NCBI RefSeq assembly: GCF_003993795.1
Contig: NZ_RWKV01000016.1
Coordinates: 372,001 to 436,000, forward strand
From: Aquabacter cavernae
GTDB lineage: Bacteria > Pseudomonadota > Alphaproteobacteria > Rhizobiales > Xanthobacteraceae
Length of the DNA stretch: 64,000 nt
Reading direction: 5' to 3'
How positions within the stretch are numbered: position 1 is the first letter of the stretch; the number at the start of each line of letters is the position of its first letter. Below, piece by piece: positions 8,713-17,178 of the stretch. Below the pieces are notes generated by a model. That model was not told where the DNA came from. It saw only the letters and a program-made list of their open reading frames with translations, and searched no databases. The position numbers and the translations under genes were made by a program.

Positions 8713-9857
8713 GAAATGGCCACCTTCAGCACGCCGTCGCGCTGATGCGAGAAGAGATCATAGGCCGTCTCGATGTCATCGAGACGGAAGCGGTGGGTGA
8801 CGAGACCGCGCAGGTCCACCCGGCCCGTGGCCACCACCTCCATGAGGCGGCGCATGCGCTCCTTGCCGCCGGGGCACAGCGTGGTGACGATGCGGTTGTC
8901 GCCCAGCCCGGCCGCGAAGGCGCCGAGCGGGATGGTGAGGTCCGACGAATAGACGCCCAGCGAGGAGAGCGTGCCGCCCGGCCGCAGCACGCGCAGGGCC
9001 GCCTCGAAGGTGGACTGGCGCCCCAGCGCCTCGATGGACACGTCCACGCCGCGCCCGTCGGTGAGCGCCAGGATCTGTTCCGCGGGATCTCCTGCGGAGA
9101 AATCCACCACGTCGTCCGCGCCGAGGCGGCGCGCCATGGCCTGGCGGGCGGGAATGCTTTCCACCGCGATGATGCGCGTCGCGCCCATGAGCCGCGCGCC
9201 AGCGGTGGCGCACAGGCCGATGGGGCCCTGCGCGAACACGGCCACCGCGTCGCCGATGCGCACGCCGCCGCTCTCGGCGCCGGAGAAGCCGGTGGACATG
9301 ATGTCCGGGCACATGAGGACCTGCTCGTCGCTCAGCGCGTCGGGCACGGGAGAGAGATTCACCATGGCGTCGGGCACGAGGAGATATTCCGCCTGCGCCC
9401 CATCGATGGTGTTGCCGAAGCGCCAGCCGCCCATGGCCTTGAAGCCGTGCTTGGTGCCCGCCCCATCCTGGGAGGCACAGCCGCACAGGCACGCGGCGCT
9501 ATAGCCGGACGGCGTGATGGCGCCGGCGATGACGCGCTGGCCTTCCTGGAAGCCGCTCACGGCGGAGCCGAGCTTCTCGATGATGCCCACCGGCTCGTGG
9601 CCGATGGTGAGCCCCTTCGCCACGGGATATTCGCCCTTCAGGATATGGACGTCCGTGCCGCAGATGGTGGTGGTGGTGACGCGGATGAGGGCATCGAGCG
9701 GCCCCACATCCGGAACCGGCTTGTCCTCCAGGACGATGCGGCCGGGTTCCACGAACACCGCCGCCTTCATCTTCCGCACCTGGGGCCGCGCGGGCCGGGA
9801 CCGGGAGGCCTCCGGTTGCTCCGCGCCGAAAAGGTCCGCCGTCGATTGGGTCGCCAT
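8706..9857 (-). CDS. Zinc-dependent alcohol dehydrogenase (MDR family)
   Basis: 383 aa from the ATG preceded by a strong TAAGGAGGG ribosome site; a longer frame upstream is not used. About 28 residues of low-complexity leader precede a standard medium-chain dehydrogenase: catalytic-zinc ligands in TICGTD and GHEPVG, a cysteine-rich lobe CLCGCASQDGAG in place of the usual four-cysteine structural zinc site, and a nucleotide fold (FAQGPIGLCATAGARLMGA). It would interconvert alcohols and aldehydes or ketones with NAD(P)H. It is the first gene of the operon, 55 bases downstream of an FNR/FixK-like box, consistent with fermentative or redox-balancing use at low oxygen. Substrate not determinable. 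Confidence 0.9.
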   Translation of the reverse strand: MATQSTADLFGAEQPEASRSRPARPQVRKMKAAVFVEPGRIVLEDKPVPDVGPLDALIRVTTTTICGTDVHILKGEYPVAKGLTIGHEPVGIIEKLGSAVSGFQEGQRVIAGAITPSGYSAACLCGCASQDGAGTKHGFKAMGGWRFGNTIDGAQAEYLLVPDAMVNLSPVPDALSDEQVLMCPDIMSTGFSGAESGGVRIGDAVAVFAQGPIGLCATAGARLMGATRIIAVESIPARQAMARRLGADDVVDFSAGDPAEQILALTDGRGVDVSIEALGRQSTFEAALRVLRPGGTLSSLGVYSSDLTIPLGAFAAGLGDNRIVTTLCPGGKERMRRLMEVVATGRVDLRGLVTHRFRLDDIETAYDLFSHQRDGVLKVAISC

Positions 9858-9912
9858 GGCGCCCTCCTTAAGTGAGGCGACGCCTTTATGGCCCCGGCGG
9901 CAGAACCGGGCT

Positions 9913-9926
9913 TTGACTTGTCTCAA
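9913..9926. promoter_or_regulatory. FNR/FixK-type anaerobox upstream of adh operon
   Basis: TTGAC-TTGT-CTCAA has both inner TTGA/TCAA half-sites of the FNR/FixK consensus TTGAT-N4-ATCAA (8 of 10 positions). It is centred about 62 bases upstream of the dehydrogenase start codon, a suitable distance for class II activation with a short leader. It is the only such box seen in the spacer and faces the six-gene minus-strand operon. Confidence 0.65.
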
Positions 9927-9974
9927 CCCGCCGCATCCGGGAGCACCATGTGGCTCTCGGCGCGGCGGGTCGGA

Positions 9975-10003
9975 CACGCCGGGGCGGGGACGGCCCCGGC
10001 GTG
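9975..10003. terminator. Strong GC hairpin after hydrolase gene
   Basis: Perfect 11-bp arms (CACGCCGGGGC / GCCCCGGCGTG) with a 7-base loop, starting 4 bases past the hydrolase stop in the minus direction. There is no T-run after it, so it may slow or protect the transcript end or rely on Rho rather than act as a classical intrinsic terminator. Confidence 0.5.
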
Positions 10004-10006
10004 CGT

Positions 10007-11233
10007 TCAGATGAAGCTGTTGATCATCTTCTTGCGCAGCGCGCGCTCGTCGATGCCGAACACGTCCGCCAGCCAGTCCGCCATCAGCTCCTGGCCCATG
10101 GTGGGATTGTCGTGCTGGCAATGGTCGGCGCCGGTCTCCTCCTCGGTGACGAGGCGGAGCGTCACGTCCACGCCCTTGGATTTGGCATAGTCGTAGACCT
10201 TCGTGGCGGAGGTCACGCCCAGCACGTCATAGCCGCCATGGACGATGAGATAGGGGCACTGCATGTTTTCGAGGTGCCCGTCCAGGGTGAAGGGCGCCGC
10301 CTTCTCCATGGCCGCGCGCACGCCCTCGGCGCCGAACACGGTCTTGATATGGTCGGCGAGGCCATGCTCCTCGGTGGCGGTCGCCCACAATTCGGGGATC
10401 GACCAGATGGCGCCGTGGGAAATGGCCGCCGCGAGGCGGTGCTCGTAGCAGGCGGAGCGGGCCGCGTAATAGCCGCCCAGCGAGGAGCCGCACACCGCGA
10501 TGCGCGCGGGATCGATGTCGTCGCGGGTGAGGAGATAATCCACGCACTTGCCGATGGGCACTTCATAATCGGGCCGGGTGGTCAGCTTGTGGCGGCGCAG
10601 CGTGCCGCCCTGGCCGGGACCGTCGATCATCAGCACCGAGATGCCCCGCTGGAGCGCGGCATGGGCCTGCATGAACCACATCTCGTCCTTGATGGAATCC
10701 AGGCCGCCCATGCAGATCAGAACCGGCTGCTTGCCGGTGTCGAAGGGCGCGCGGACGAAATAGGCGAACAGCGTCTTGCCGTCCTCATAGGGGATCTGGA
10801 GCACCTCGCCCGCGGGATTGAGGTTCTCGATATATTTGCGCGAGCAATTCTCCATCTCGGTGAAGGCGGGCAGGCGGCGCGGGTCGGAATAGTCCAGCCA
10901 GAATTCGGTGTGGCGGTAATAGTTCACGGCCCGCAGCCAGCAATTCATGGCGGTGCGCACATGGCCCTTGGCGAACGCCGCGTCGCCACGCTCCTGATTG
11001 AAGTCGGCGATGCGCTTCCATTCCCGATGCCAGCTTTCCTGGTCGCCGGGGATCATGCGGCTGGCCGCGAGGAAGCATTCGGAGACGGCGCCGCCGCCTT
11101 CCTGCGTCTCGCCCAGCGCGCGGCGGAACTGGTAACTCATCCAGGGGAATTGCGGCCAATGGTGCCAGCCATAGGGCTGGTAGACGCCGTGGGTCACATC
11201 CATCTGCTGGTCGATCAGTAGCTCTTCCGCCAT
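10007..11233 (-). CDS. Alpha/beta hydrolase, FrsA/2,6-dihydroxypseudooxynicotine-hydrolase-like
   Basis: 408 aa from the ATG with GGAG upstream; an ATG 17 codons earlier lacks a ribosome site. Residues 1-150 are a helical N-terminal cap (WPQFPWMSYQFRRALGE, EWKRIADFNQERGD) as in DUF1100/FrsA-like and DHPON hydrolases. The catalytic core follows: nucleophile elbow GSSLGGYY, acid in HGGYDVLG, and histidine in GADHCQHD. Family members cleave C-C bonds of beta-diketone-like substrates or esters. The gene stands divergently to a LysR regulator 200 bases away, which may control it. The substrate is not known; a pathway for aromatic or N-heterocyclic compounds is possible but has no other gene support here. 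Confidence 0.8.
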   Translation of the reverse strand: MAEELLIDQQMDVTHGVYQPYGWHHWPQFPWMSYQFRRALGETQEGGGAVSECFLAASRMIPGDQESWHREWKRIADFNQERGDAAFAKGHVRTAMNCWLRAVNYYRHTEFWLDYSDPRRLPAFTEMENCSRKYIENLNPAGEVLQIPYEDGKTLFAYFVRAPFDTGKQPVLICMGGLDSIKDEMWFMQAHAALQRGISVLMIDGPGQGGTLRRHKLTTRPDYEVPIGKCVDYLLTRDDIDPARIAVCGSSLGGYYAARSACYEHRLAAAISHGAIWSIPELWATATEEHGLADHIKTVFGAEGVRAAMEKAAPFTLDGHLENMQCPYLIVHGGYDVLGVTSATKVYDYAKSKGVDVTLRLVTEEETGADHCQHDNPTMGQELMADWLADVFGIDERALRKKMINSFI

Positions 11234-11433
11234 GCTCCGCTCCGGTTCTTTCTGTGTGGGCCTTGCTCTGTCGGCCTTGGCCATGACGTGAGACTAGAGG
11301 CGTCGCGCGATTATTCAAGTCACTTGATTTTTAGGAAAGCGCTGCGAAAGAACTCCTCTCCCGGAGTGACGCGGGCGGCGCGCTCCGGCATGGTGGGCAC
11401 GGCCGCAGGAACAGGGCCCGAGGGAGAGGGCCC

Positions 11434-12333
11434 ATGTTCATCCGTCAGCTTCGCTATCTGGTTGCAGTCGCCCGCGAGGCGCATTTCGGCCGGGCGGCAG
11501 AGTCGTGCAGCGTCTCCCAGCCCGCTTTGTCCGCCGGCATCCGCAAGCTGGAGGAGGAGTTGGGGGTGCCGCTGGTCATTCGCGGGCATCGCTTTCTCGG
11601 CCTCACCGAGGAGGGCCAGCGCATCCTCGGCTGGGCCCAGCGCATCGTGGCGGATCATGACGGGCTGCGGCAGGAATTGTCCGGGGTGGGATCCTCCCTC
11701 ACCGGCGCGCTCAGGATCGGCGCCATCCCCACCGCTTTGCCCGCCTTGCCGCCTTTGGTGAACGCCTTCTGCGCCCGCCATCCCCTGGTGCAGGTGCAGA
11801 TCCAGTCTTTGCCCTCCGCCGCCATCCAGAAGGGGCTGGACGATCTGGAGATCGATGCCGGCGTCACCTATCTGGAAAATGAGCCGCTGGCGCGCGTGCG
11901 CAGCGTGCAGCTTTATGCGGAAACCTATGTGCTGGTGACCTGCGACCCGCAGCTGCGGGAGCGCAGCGTGAAGGGAGAGCGCGTGACCTGGGAGGAGGCC
12001 GCGCGCCTGCCGCTGTGCCTGCTCACCCGCGACATGCAGAACCGGCGCATCCTGGACCGGCTGTTCGGGGAAGCGGGCGTCACCGTCCAGCCCCGCATCG
12101 AGGCCAACAGCTTCGCGGGCGTCTGGGCCATGGTGCGCTCGGGGCAATGGAGCAGCATCCTGCCCGCCTCCGAGGCCCAGAGCCGGAGCTGGATCGAGGG
12201 GCTGGTAGCCGTGCCGTTCGTGGAGCCCTCGGGCGTCCAGCCGGTGGGCCTCGCCATCTGCGACCGTGACCCGCCCCCGCCCGTCGCCGCCGCCTTGTTC
12301 CGGCTCGCCCGCGACCATGCCTCGGCCGCCTGA
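11434..12333 (+). CDS. LysR-family transcriptional regulator
   Basis: 299 aa. The N-terminal winged helix-turn-helix occupies about residues 1-60 (FIRQLRYLVAVAREAHFGRAAE, then SQPALSAGIRKLEEELG), followed by a LysR substrate-binding domain (about 90-295). It lies divergent from the alpha/beta hydrolase and 204 bases upstream of formate dehydrogenase on the same strand, so it could regulate either. LysR proteins are often found next to formate dehydrogenase genes, which favours a formate- or C1-responsive role, but the effector cannot be read from sequence. Confidence 0.9.
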   Translation: MFIRQLRYLVAVAREAHFGRAAESCSVSQPALSAGIRKLEEELGVPLVIRGHRFLGLTEEGQRILGWAQRIVADHDGLRQELSGVGSSLTGALRIGAIPTALPALPPLVNAFCARHPLVQVQIQSLPSAAIQKGLDDLEIDAGVTYLENEPLARVRSVQLYAETYVLVTCDPQLRERSVKGERVTWEEAARLPLCLLTRDMQNRRILDRLFGEAGVTVQPRIEANSFAGVWAMVRSGQWSSILPASEAQSRSWIEGLVAVPFVEPSGVQPVGLAICDRDPPPPVAAALFRLARDHASAA

Positions 12334-12537
12334 CGCGGGCGATGCGTGACTGGGACTTCATCCGTCCCGTCTATGAATTCTTCCGAGCAAACGATTGGAC
12401 GGGTCATCCCGCCTTCGGTTCACTGGGACCTGTAGGACGGAAGCCGCGCCGGCGCACGCCTCCTCCCTTCCAAGGCCGACACGGCACGCAGGCTCAGCCC
12501 GCGCCGCAAGCGGCCTGTCCCAGAACAGGAGGAAATC

Positions 12538-13743
12538 ATGGCCAAGGTTGTCTGTGTTCTTTACGACGATCCCATCGACGGCATGCCCAAGAGCTATGCC
12601 CGCGACGATCTTCCCCGGATCGACCATTATCCCGGCGGCCAGACGCTGCCGACGCCCAAGGGCATCGACTTCGCCCCCGGCGCCCTGCTGGGCTCCGTCT
12701 CCGGCGAGCTGGGCCTGCGGAAATACCTGGAATCCAACGGCCACACGCTGGTGGTGACCTCCTCCAAGGACGGCCCCGACAGCGTGCTGGAGCGCGAGCT
12801 GCACGATGCCGACGTGGTCATCTCCCAGCCCTTCTGGCCCGCTTATCTCACCGCCGAGCGCATCGCCAAGGCGCCGAAGCTGAAGCTGGCCCTCACGGCC
12901 GGCATCGGCTCGGACCATGTGGACCTGCAGGCCGCCATGGAGAAGGGCGTGACGGTGGCCGAGGTCACCTACTGCAATTCCATCAGCGTGGCCGAGCATG
13001 TGGTCATGATGATCCTCGGCCTCGTGCGCAACTATCTCCCCTCCCATGACTGGGTGCGCAAGGGCGGCTGGAACATCGCCGACTGCGTCGCCCGCTCCTA
13101 TGACGTGGAGGGCATGCATGTGGGCACGGTAGCGGCGGGGCGCATCGGCCTTGCGGTGCTCCGCCGCCTCAAGCCCTTCGACATGCACCTGCACTATACC
13201 GACCGCCACCGCCTGCCGGCGGAGGTGGAAGCCGAGCTGAACCTCACTTGGCACCCCACCCGCGAGGAGCTGTACGGCGCCTGCGACGTGGTCACGCTCA
13301 ACTGCCCGCTCCACCCCGAGACCGAGCACATGGTGAACGCGGAGACGCTCAAGCTGTTCAAGCGCGGCGCCTATCTGGTGAACACCGCGCGCGGCAAGCT
13401 GTGCGACCGGGACGCCATCGTGCAGGCCCTGGAAAACGGACAGCTCGCCGGCTATGCGGGCGATGTGTGGTTCCCCCAGCCCGCGCCCCAGGACCATCCC
13501 TGGCGCTCCATGCCCCACCAGGGCATGACCCCGCACATTTCCGGCACCTCCCTCTCGGCCCAGACGCGCTATGCGGCGGGCACGCGGGAGATCCTGGAAT
13601 GCTTCCTCGAAGGGCGGCCGATCCGCGACGAATATCTGATCGTGGATGGCGGCAAGCTGGCGGGCGTGGGCGCCCATTCCTACAGCGCCGGCAATGCCAC
13701 CGGCGGCTCGGAGGAAGCGGCGCGGTTCCGCAAGGCGGGTTGA
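12538..13743 (+). CDS. fdh: NAD-dependent formate dehydrogenase, metal-independent
   Basis: 401 aa of the D-2-hydroxyacid dehydrogenase superfamily; it oxidises formate to CO2 with reduction of NAD in the cytoplasm. From memory the sequence is nearly collinear with the enzyme of Pseudomonas sp. 101 and of Ancylobacter and Moraxella relatives, so the known active-site residues can be placed: Asn146, Arg284 (NTARGKL), Gln313 and His332 (TPHISG), with Asp221 (HYTDRHR) giving NAD preference and a Rossmann loop AAGRIG. An AGGAGGAAA ribosome site lies just before the ATG and a clear terminator follows, so it is probably monocistronic. It supplies NADH from formate in methylotrophic or formate-assimilating growth. 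Confidence 0.98.
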   Translation: MAKVVCVLYDDPIDGMPKSYARDDLPRIDHYPGGQTLPTPKGIDFAPGALLGSVSGELGLRKYLESNGHTLVVTSSKDGPDSVLERELHDADVVISQPFWPAYLTAERIAKAPKLKLALTAGIGSDHVDLQAAMEKGVTVAEVTYCNSISVAEHVVMMILGLVRNYLPSHDWVRKGGWNIADCVARSYDVEGMHVGTVAAGRIGLAVLRRLKPFDMHLHYTDRHRLPAEVEAELNLTWHPTREELYGACDVVTLNCPLHPETEHMVNAETLKLFKRGAYLVNTARGKLCDRDAIVQALENGQLAGYAGDVWFPQPAPQDHPWRSMPHQGMTPHISGTSLSAQTRYAAGTREILECFLEGRPIRDEYLIVDGGKLAGVGAHSYSAGNATGGSEEAARFRKAG

Positions 13744-13772
13744 TCGTCAATCCTACCCGGTGACGACGCACT

Positions 13773-13802
13773 GGGCCGGCCTTCGGGCCGGCCCTTCTTT
13801 TT
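13773..13802 (+). terminator. Rho-independent terminator of fdh
   Basis: Nine-bp GC arms (GGGCCGGCC / GGCCGGCCC) close on a TTCG tetraloop and are followed by TTCTTTTT. It starts 30 bases after the fdh stop. The convergent XRE-cupin gene ends just beyond, so it may serve both directions. Confidence 0.92.
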
Positions 13803-13807
13803 GCGCG

Positions 13808-14407
13808 TCAGAAGGTGGGCGGCGTGTTCACGAACAGGATGCGCGCTTCGCCCTCGCCCACATTGCGATAGCCGTGGGGCAGTTCGGAGCGGTAGATGAA
13901 GGAATCCCCCGCCCCCACGCGATAGGTGCGATCCGCTAGGATCAGCTCGATGGTTCCCGCCAGCACATAGCCCACCTCTTCCCCGTCATGGCTGACGAGG
14001 CCATCGCTGCTGCCGCCCGGCGCGATGACGTGGACGGAACTCTGGAGCAGGTGGCCCTTGCTATAGGGAATGAGGCGCTCCATGCGCACCCCCGTGTCCG
14101 CGCCCGTGCCCAGCTCCACCACCACGCGCGCATCCTCGCGCACCACCACGGTCTCTTCCGCGTCCGGCGTCTCGAACAGCTGGCCGATGGTGAGGTTCAG
14201 CGCGTCGCAGATGCGCGAGAGCATGTTCAGCGAGGGGCGGATCTTGTTGTTTTCGAGCTTGGACAGCAGGCTCTCGGAGCAGTTCGCCGCCTCCGCCACG
14301 TCCTTCAATCGTGCGCCCAGGGTGAGGCGGGCATGGCGCAACCGCGTACCCACCTGAATCCGACTGTCCGGCGACATGCCGGCCGCGCCCACCCCTTCGC
14401 TGTCCAT
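13808..14407 (-). CDS. XRE-family regulator with C-terminal cupin sensor
   Basis: 199 aa. An HTH_3/XRE DNA-binding domain at about residues 17-75 (RLRHARLTLGARLKDVAEAANCSESLLSKLENNKIRP in outline) is joined to a cupin_2 domain at about 115-190 (EEVGYVLAGTIEL, GDSFIYRSELPHGYRN). This architecture is typical of small-molecule-responsive repressors of polyamine, amino-acid or sulfonate pathways. It converges with fdh and shares the terminator region. The upstream neighbour on the same strand is the chemoreceptor, 195 bases away, so a common transcript is unlikely. Target genes unknown. Confidence 0.88.
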   Translation of the reverse strand: MDSEGVGAAGMSPDSRIQVGTRLRHARLTLGARLKDVAEAANCSESLLSKLENNKIRPSLNMLSRICDALNLTIGQLFETPDAEETVVVREDARVVVELGTGADTGVRMERLIPYSKGHLLQSSVHVIAPGGSSDGLVSHDGEEVGYVLAGTIELILADRTYRVGAGDSFIYRSELPHGYRNVGEGEARILFVNTPPTF

Positions 14408-14534
14408 CGCTCCGCCCGACTGCCTGCCCGACCCGCTTCCGCAGGCCGAGCCGGCGGAACATAGGGGTTAGCTAGCACACTTTTGCCGGCGCTTGTCATG
14501 CCCAGGCTCCCGACTGGCGGGACCGCAAACGCAA

Positions 14535-14562
14535 GGCGCCCCTCCCGGTGGAGAGGGGCGCC
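14535..14562 (-). terminator. Probable terminator of chemoreceptor gene
   Basis: Perfect 10-bp arms (GGCGCCCCTC / GAGGGGCGCC) with an 8-base loop, 40 bases past the chemoreceptor stop. On the minus strand it is followed by a moderately T-rich stretch (TTGCGTTTGCGG), so termination is plausible but not textbook. Confidence 0.55.
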
Positions 14563-14602
14563 CGGCGGTTCTGCCCGGTGGTCACATTACCCGGGCAGGG
14601 GA

Positions 14603-16705
14603 TCAGGCAGCACGCACGGTGTCGAGGAAGCGCGACACCTCCACGCGCAGCGTCTCGGACTGCTTGGCAAGCTCGGAGGCGGAGGCCAGGACCTGGGTGG
14701 CCGCCGAGGAGGAGGTCTGCGCGACCTGGGTCACGCCGGCGATGTTCTCCGTCACCTCGCGGGTGCCCAGCGCCGCCTGGTGGACGTTGCGGGCCACTTC
14801 CGAGGTGGTCGCGCCCTGTTCCTCCACCGCCGCGACGATGGCGGACGAGATGTGGCTCATGTCGCCGATGGTCCGGCTGATGCCGGCAATGGCGGTCACG
14901 GCATCGCCCGTGGACCCCTGCATGCCCGTGATCTGGCCGGAAATCTCGGCGGTGGCCTTGGCGGTCTGCTCGGCGAGGCCCTTCACCTCCTGCGCCACCA
15001 CGGCGAAGCCCCGGCCCGCTTCTCCGGCGCGGGCGGATTCGATGGTGGCGTTGAGGGCGAGAAGGTTGGTCTGGGCGGCGATCTCGCCGATCAGCCCCAC
15101 CACGGCGCCCACCTGGTCGGCGGCGGACTTGAGGCCGGTGATGCGGGAATTGGCCCCGTCCGCCTCGGACACCGCGCGACCGGCGACGCTGGTGGACTGG
15201 GTCACCTGCTTGCCGATCTCCGCGGCCGAGGCCGCCAGTTCCTCCACGGCGGAGGCCACCGCCTGCACGTTCACCGAGGCTTCCTCCGCCGCCGCCACCA
15301 CGGCGGTGGCACGGCTGGTGGTCTCCTCGGCGGAATGGGCGAGGGTGCTGGCCGCCGCCTGCAACTCGGTGGCCGCGGAAGAGACCATGTCCACGATCTG
15401 GCCCACCGCCGCGTCGAAGCGGTCGGCAAGGGCAGCCATCTCGGTCTTGCGCTCGTCGCGGGCCCGCGCTTCGGCGGCAAGCCGCTCTCCGCGCAGCCGC
15501 TCGGCTTCCGCAAGGCCGTCGCGGAACACCTGGAGCGCATCGGCCATCTCGCCGATCTCGTCCTGGCGCCCGCCATAGGGGATCTCGGCGGCGAGATTGC
15601 CGCCGGAAATCTCCTCCATGGAGGTGGTGATGCGGTTGATGGGCGTGGTGACGCGGCTGCGCACCATGATGAAGCCGCCAACCGAGACCACCACCGCCAG
15701 GATCAGGATGCCGGCGAAGATGAACAAAGCGCGCAGCGCCGCGTCGGTCTGCGCCTGGGCGAACGCCACCGCCTGGTCGGCGAAGGCCGAGGCGACCGCG
15801 CTGATGGTGTCGAGCGCGGGCGTCAGGTTGCTCCGGAAGTCGGTATAGGGAATGGACGCGGCTTTTCCGGCCGTCAGGTCACGCAAGGCGGCGGCCTGCA
15901 TGTCGGAGAAGGTGCCCGTGAAATAACCCGTCTGGACAGCCTTCATGGCCTCCTGGAGGGCCGGGCCGGTCTCCACCACGCGATAGAGATCGCGCGTCGT
16001 CTCCCAGAAGGCGGTGGCGCGGGCATTGATGCCGGCGGTGTCGAAATTCTCGGCCGGAGTGAAGGGCCGCTTCTCCACCAAGGCGGTGAGGATGTTCAGC
16101 GCCAGCTGGCCATAGGCGGAGCGCACTTCCCAGGCCATCTTCTTGGCGAACAGGAAACTTCCCACCTCGGAATCATGCCGCTGCACGGCTTCCGCCAGCA
16201 CCTCGGAAGTTTCCTCCAGCGTCTTCATGAACACGCCCATGGCGGACAGGAAGGCATTGGCGAAGGCCGCGTCGCGGCTGGCGAGCGGCTTGGCCAACTC
16301 GGCATCCGCCTGAAGGCGCAGCGCCTTCAGCGCCTCGAAGCTCGCCCTCAGCTTGGCCGCCGCCTGTGCCCAATGGTCAGCGGGGATGCTGCCGGCGTTC
16401 AGGACCGCCTGGACCTCGCCGTCCACCACGACACGGCGGGTCTTCACGCTGGCAACGATGGCGGTGGCCGCCGAAGGCTCCATCCGGAGGGCGGAGCTGA
16501 CATCGCCGCGCTCATAGCGAAACGCCTGCAATGCCGTGAAGATCCGCTTGTCATAGGTGCTCAGCTCGACCGCGTCCTGCGCGGTGCGCAGCGCCGAATA
16601 GCGCTCCGAAACAGACCATATGCAGATCGCCACGAGGGCCAATGCCAGAACACCCACGAGGGCGCTGAGCAAGGTACTTAGCCTCATTTGTACCAATCGG
16701 ACCAT
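14603..16705 (-). CDS. Methyl-accepting chemotaxis protein
   Basis: 700 aa transmembrane chemoreceptor. TM1 is at about 10-30, a long helical periplasmic sensor domain of about 300 residues follows, TM2 lies near 335-358, then HAMP (about 355-410, [23 protein letters not shown]) and the methyl-accepting signalling domain to the end. The hairpin tip for CheA/CheW contact is in the stretch [22 protein letters not shown]. There is no C-terminal CheR-tethering pentapeptide. The helical periplasmic domain (several QAFRYERGD- and [14 protein letters not shown]-type helices) resembles NIT- or HBM-like sensors rather than Cache; ligand unknown. It is a lone gene with no che genes nearby. Confidence 0.95.
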   Translation of the reverse strand: MVRLVQMRLSTLLSALVGVLALALVAICIWSVSERYSALRTAQDAVELSTYDKRIFTALQAFRYERGDVSSALRMEPSAATAIVASVKTRRVVVDGEVQAVLNAGSIPADHWAQAAAKLRASFEALKALRLQADAELAKPLASRDAAFANAFLSAMGVFMKTLEETSEVLAEAVQRHDSEVGSFLFAKKMAWEVRSAYGQLALNILTALVEKRPFTPAENFDTAGINARATAFWETTRDLYRVVETGPALQEAMKAVQTGYFTGTFSDMQAAALRDLTAGKAASIPYTDFRSNLTPALDTISAVASAFADQAVAFAQAQTDAALRALFIFAGILILAVVVSVGGFIMVRSRVTTPINRITTSMEEISGGNLAAEIPYGGRQDEIGEMADALQVFRDGLAEAERLRGERLAAEARARDERKTEMAALADRFDAAVGQIVDMVSSAATELQAAASTLAHSAEETTSRATAVVAAAEEASVNVQAVASAVEELAASAAEIGKQVTQSTSVAGRAVSEADGANSRITGLKSAADQVGAVVGLIGEIAAQTNLLALNATIESARAGEAGRGFAVVAQEVKGLAEQTAKATAEISGQITGMQGSTGDAVTAIAGISRTIGDMSHISSAIVAAVEEQGATTSEVARNVHQAALGTREVTENIAGVTQVAQTSSSAATQVLASASELAKQSETLRVEVSRFLDTVRAA

Positions 16706-16987
16706 GTTCCCCTCGCGAATTGCCGGGCGCGATCAGGCGCGCCAAAAGAGTTCCGTTCTTGATTTTGCGGATACTCAAAATGCTCAAGCTTGCGCGAACA
16801 TGTCGCACGGGTACCGCCCGGTCCGGTATTGGATCCAAATTGGAGGAACATGGTGCGGCGGCGAAAGGCCCGGCGGGCCGGCAGGCGCCACGCGCCCGCC
16901 CGAAACGGAAAGGGCGCCCGAACCGGCCCGCTAGGCAGACCGGCCCGAACGCCCTGACCTCTCAGGACAGGATCGCGGGAAAGGGCC

Positions 16988-17101
16988 TTATCTGGCCTGC
17001 CCGCGCGTCTTGTCCTCTTCCATCAACTCGTACCACATGGCGTTGAGCACCGCGAAGGCCGCCGCCAGCGGGAGGCCGAGAATCCAGGCGAAGTACCACA
17101 T
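16988..17101 (-). CDS. cydX: Cytochrome bd oxidase small subunit CydX
   Basis: 37-aa membrane peptide. It begins MWYFAWILGLP, has one transmembrane helix (about 3-20) and a charged tail (YELMEEDKTRG), matching the CydX/YbgT family, whose conserved WYFxWxLG start stabilises the bd-oxidase haem site in the CydAB complex. The ATG has GGAG 8 bases upstream. It lies 77 bases after cydB on the same strand; the gap is filled by a palindromic repeat. Expression probably follows cydAB read-through. Confidence 0.93.
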   Translation of the reverse strand: MWYFAWILGLPLAAAFAVLNAMWYELMEEDKTRGQAR

Positions 17102-17114
17102 CGGTTCGGTCTCC

Positions 17115-17161
17115 TAGAGCAATTCCCGCAAAAGTGTGCGCGGTTTTGCGTGGGGAATTGC
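17115..17161. repeat. Alphaproteobacterial interspersed palindrome (RIME-like)
   Basis: Imperfect 47-bp palindrome between cydB and cydX. Left arm GCAATTCCCGCAAAA pairs with right arm TTTTGCG-TGG-GGAATTGC around a 9-base centre. The pattern of a G(A)GCAATTCC start, CGCAAAAG, GGTTTTGCG and GGAATTGC is a well-known type of small interspersed repeat in Rhizobiales genomes (from memory). Within a message it would form a stable hairpin and could modulate the cydX level relative to cydB. Confidence 0.75.
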
Positions 17162-17178
17162 GATATTCAGGGAATAGT

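Noticed and set aside
16740-16790. TTGAT...TCAA as an FNR box before the chemoreceptor
   Set aside because: The half-sites are separated by 11 bases instead of 4, so spacing does not fit FNR/FixK.
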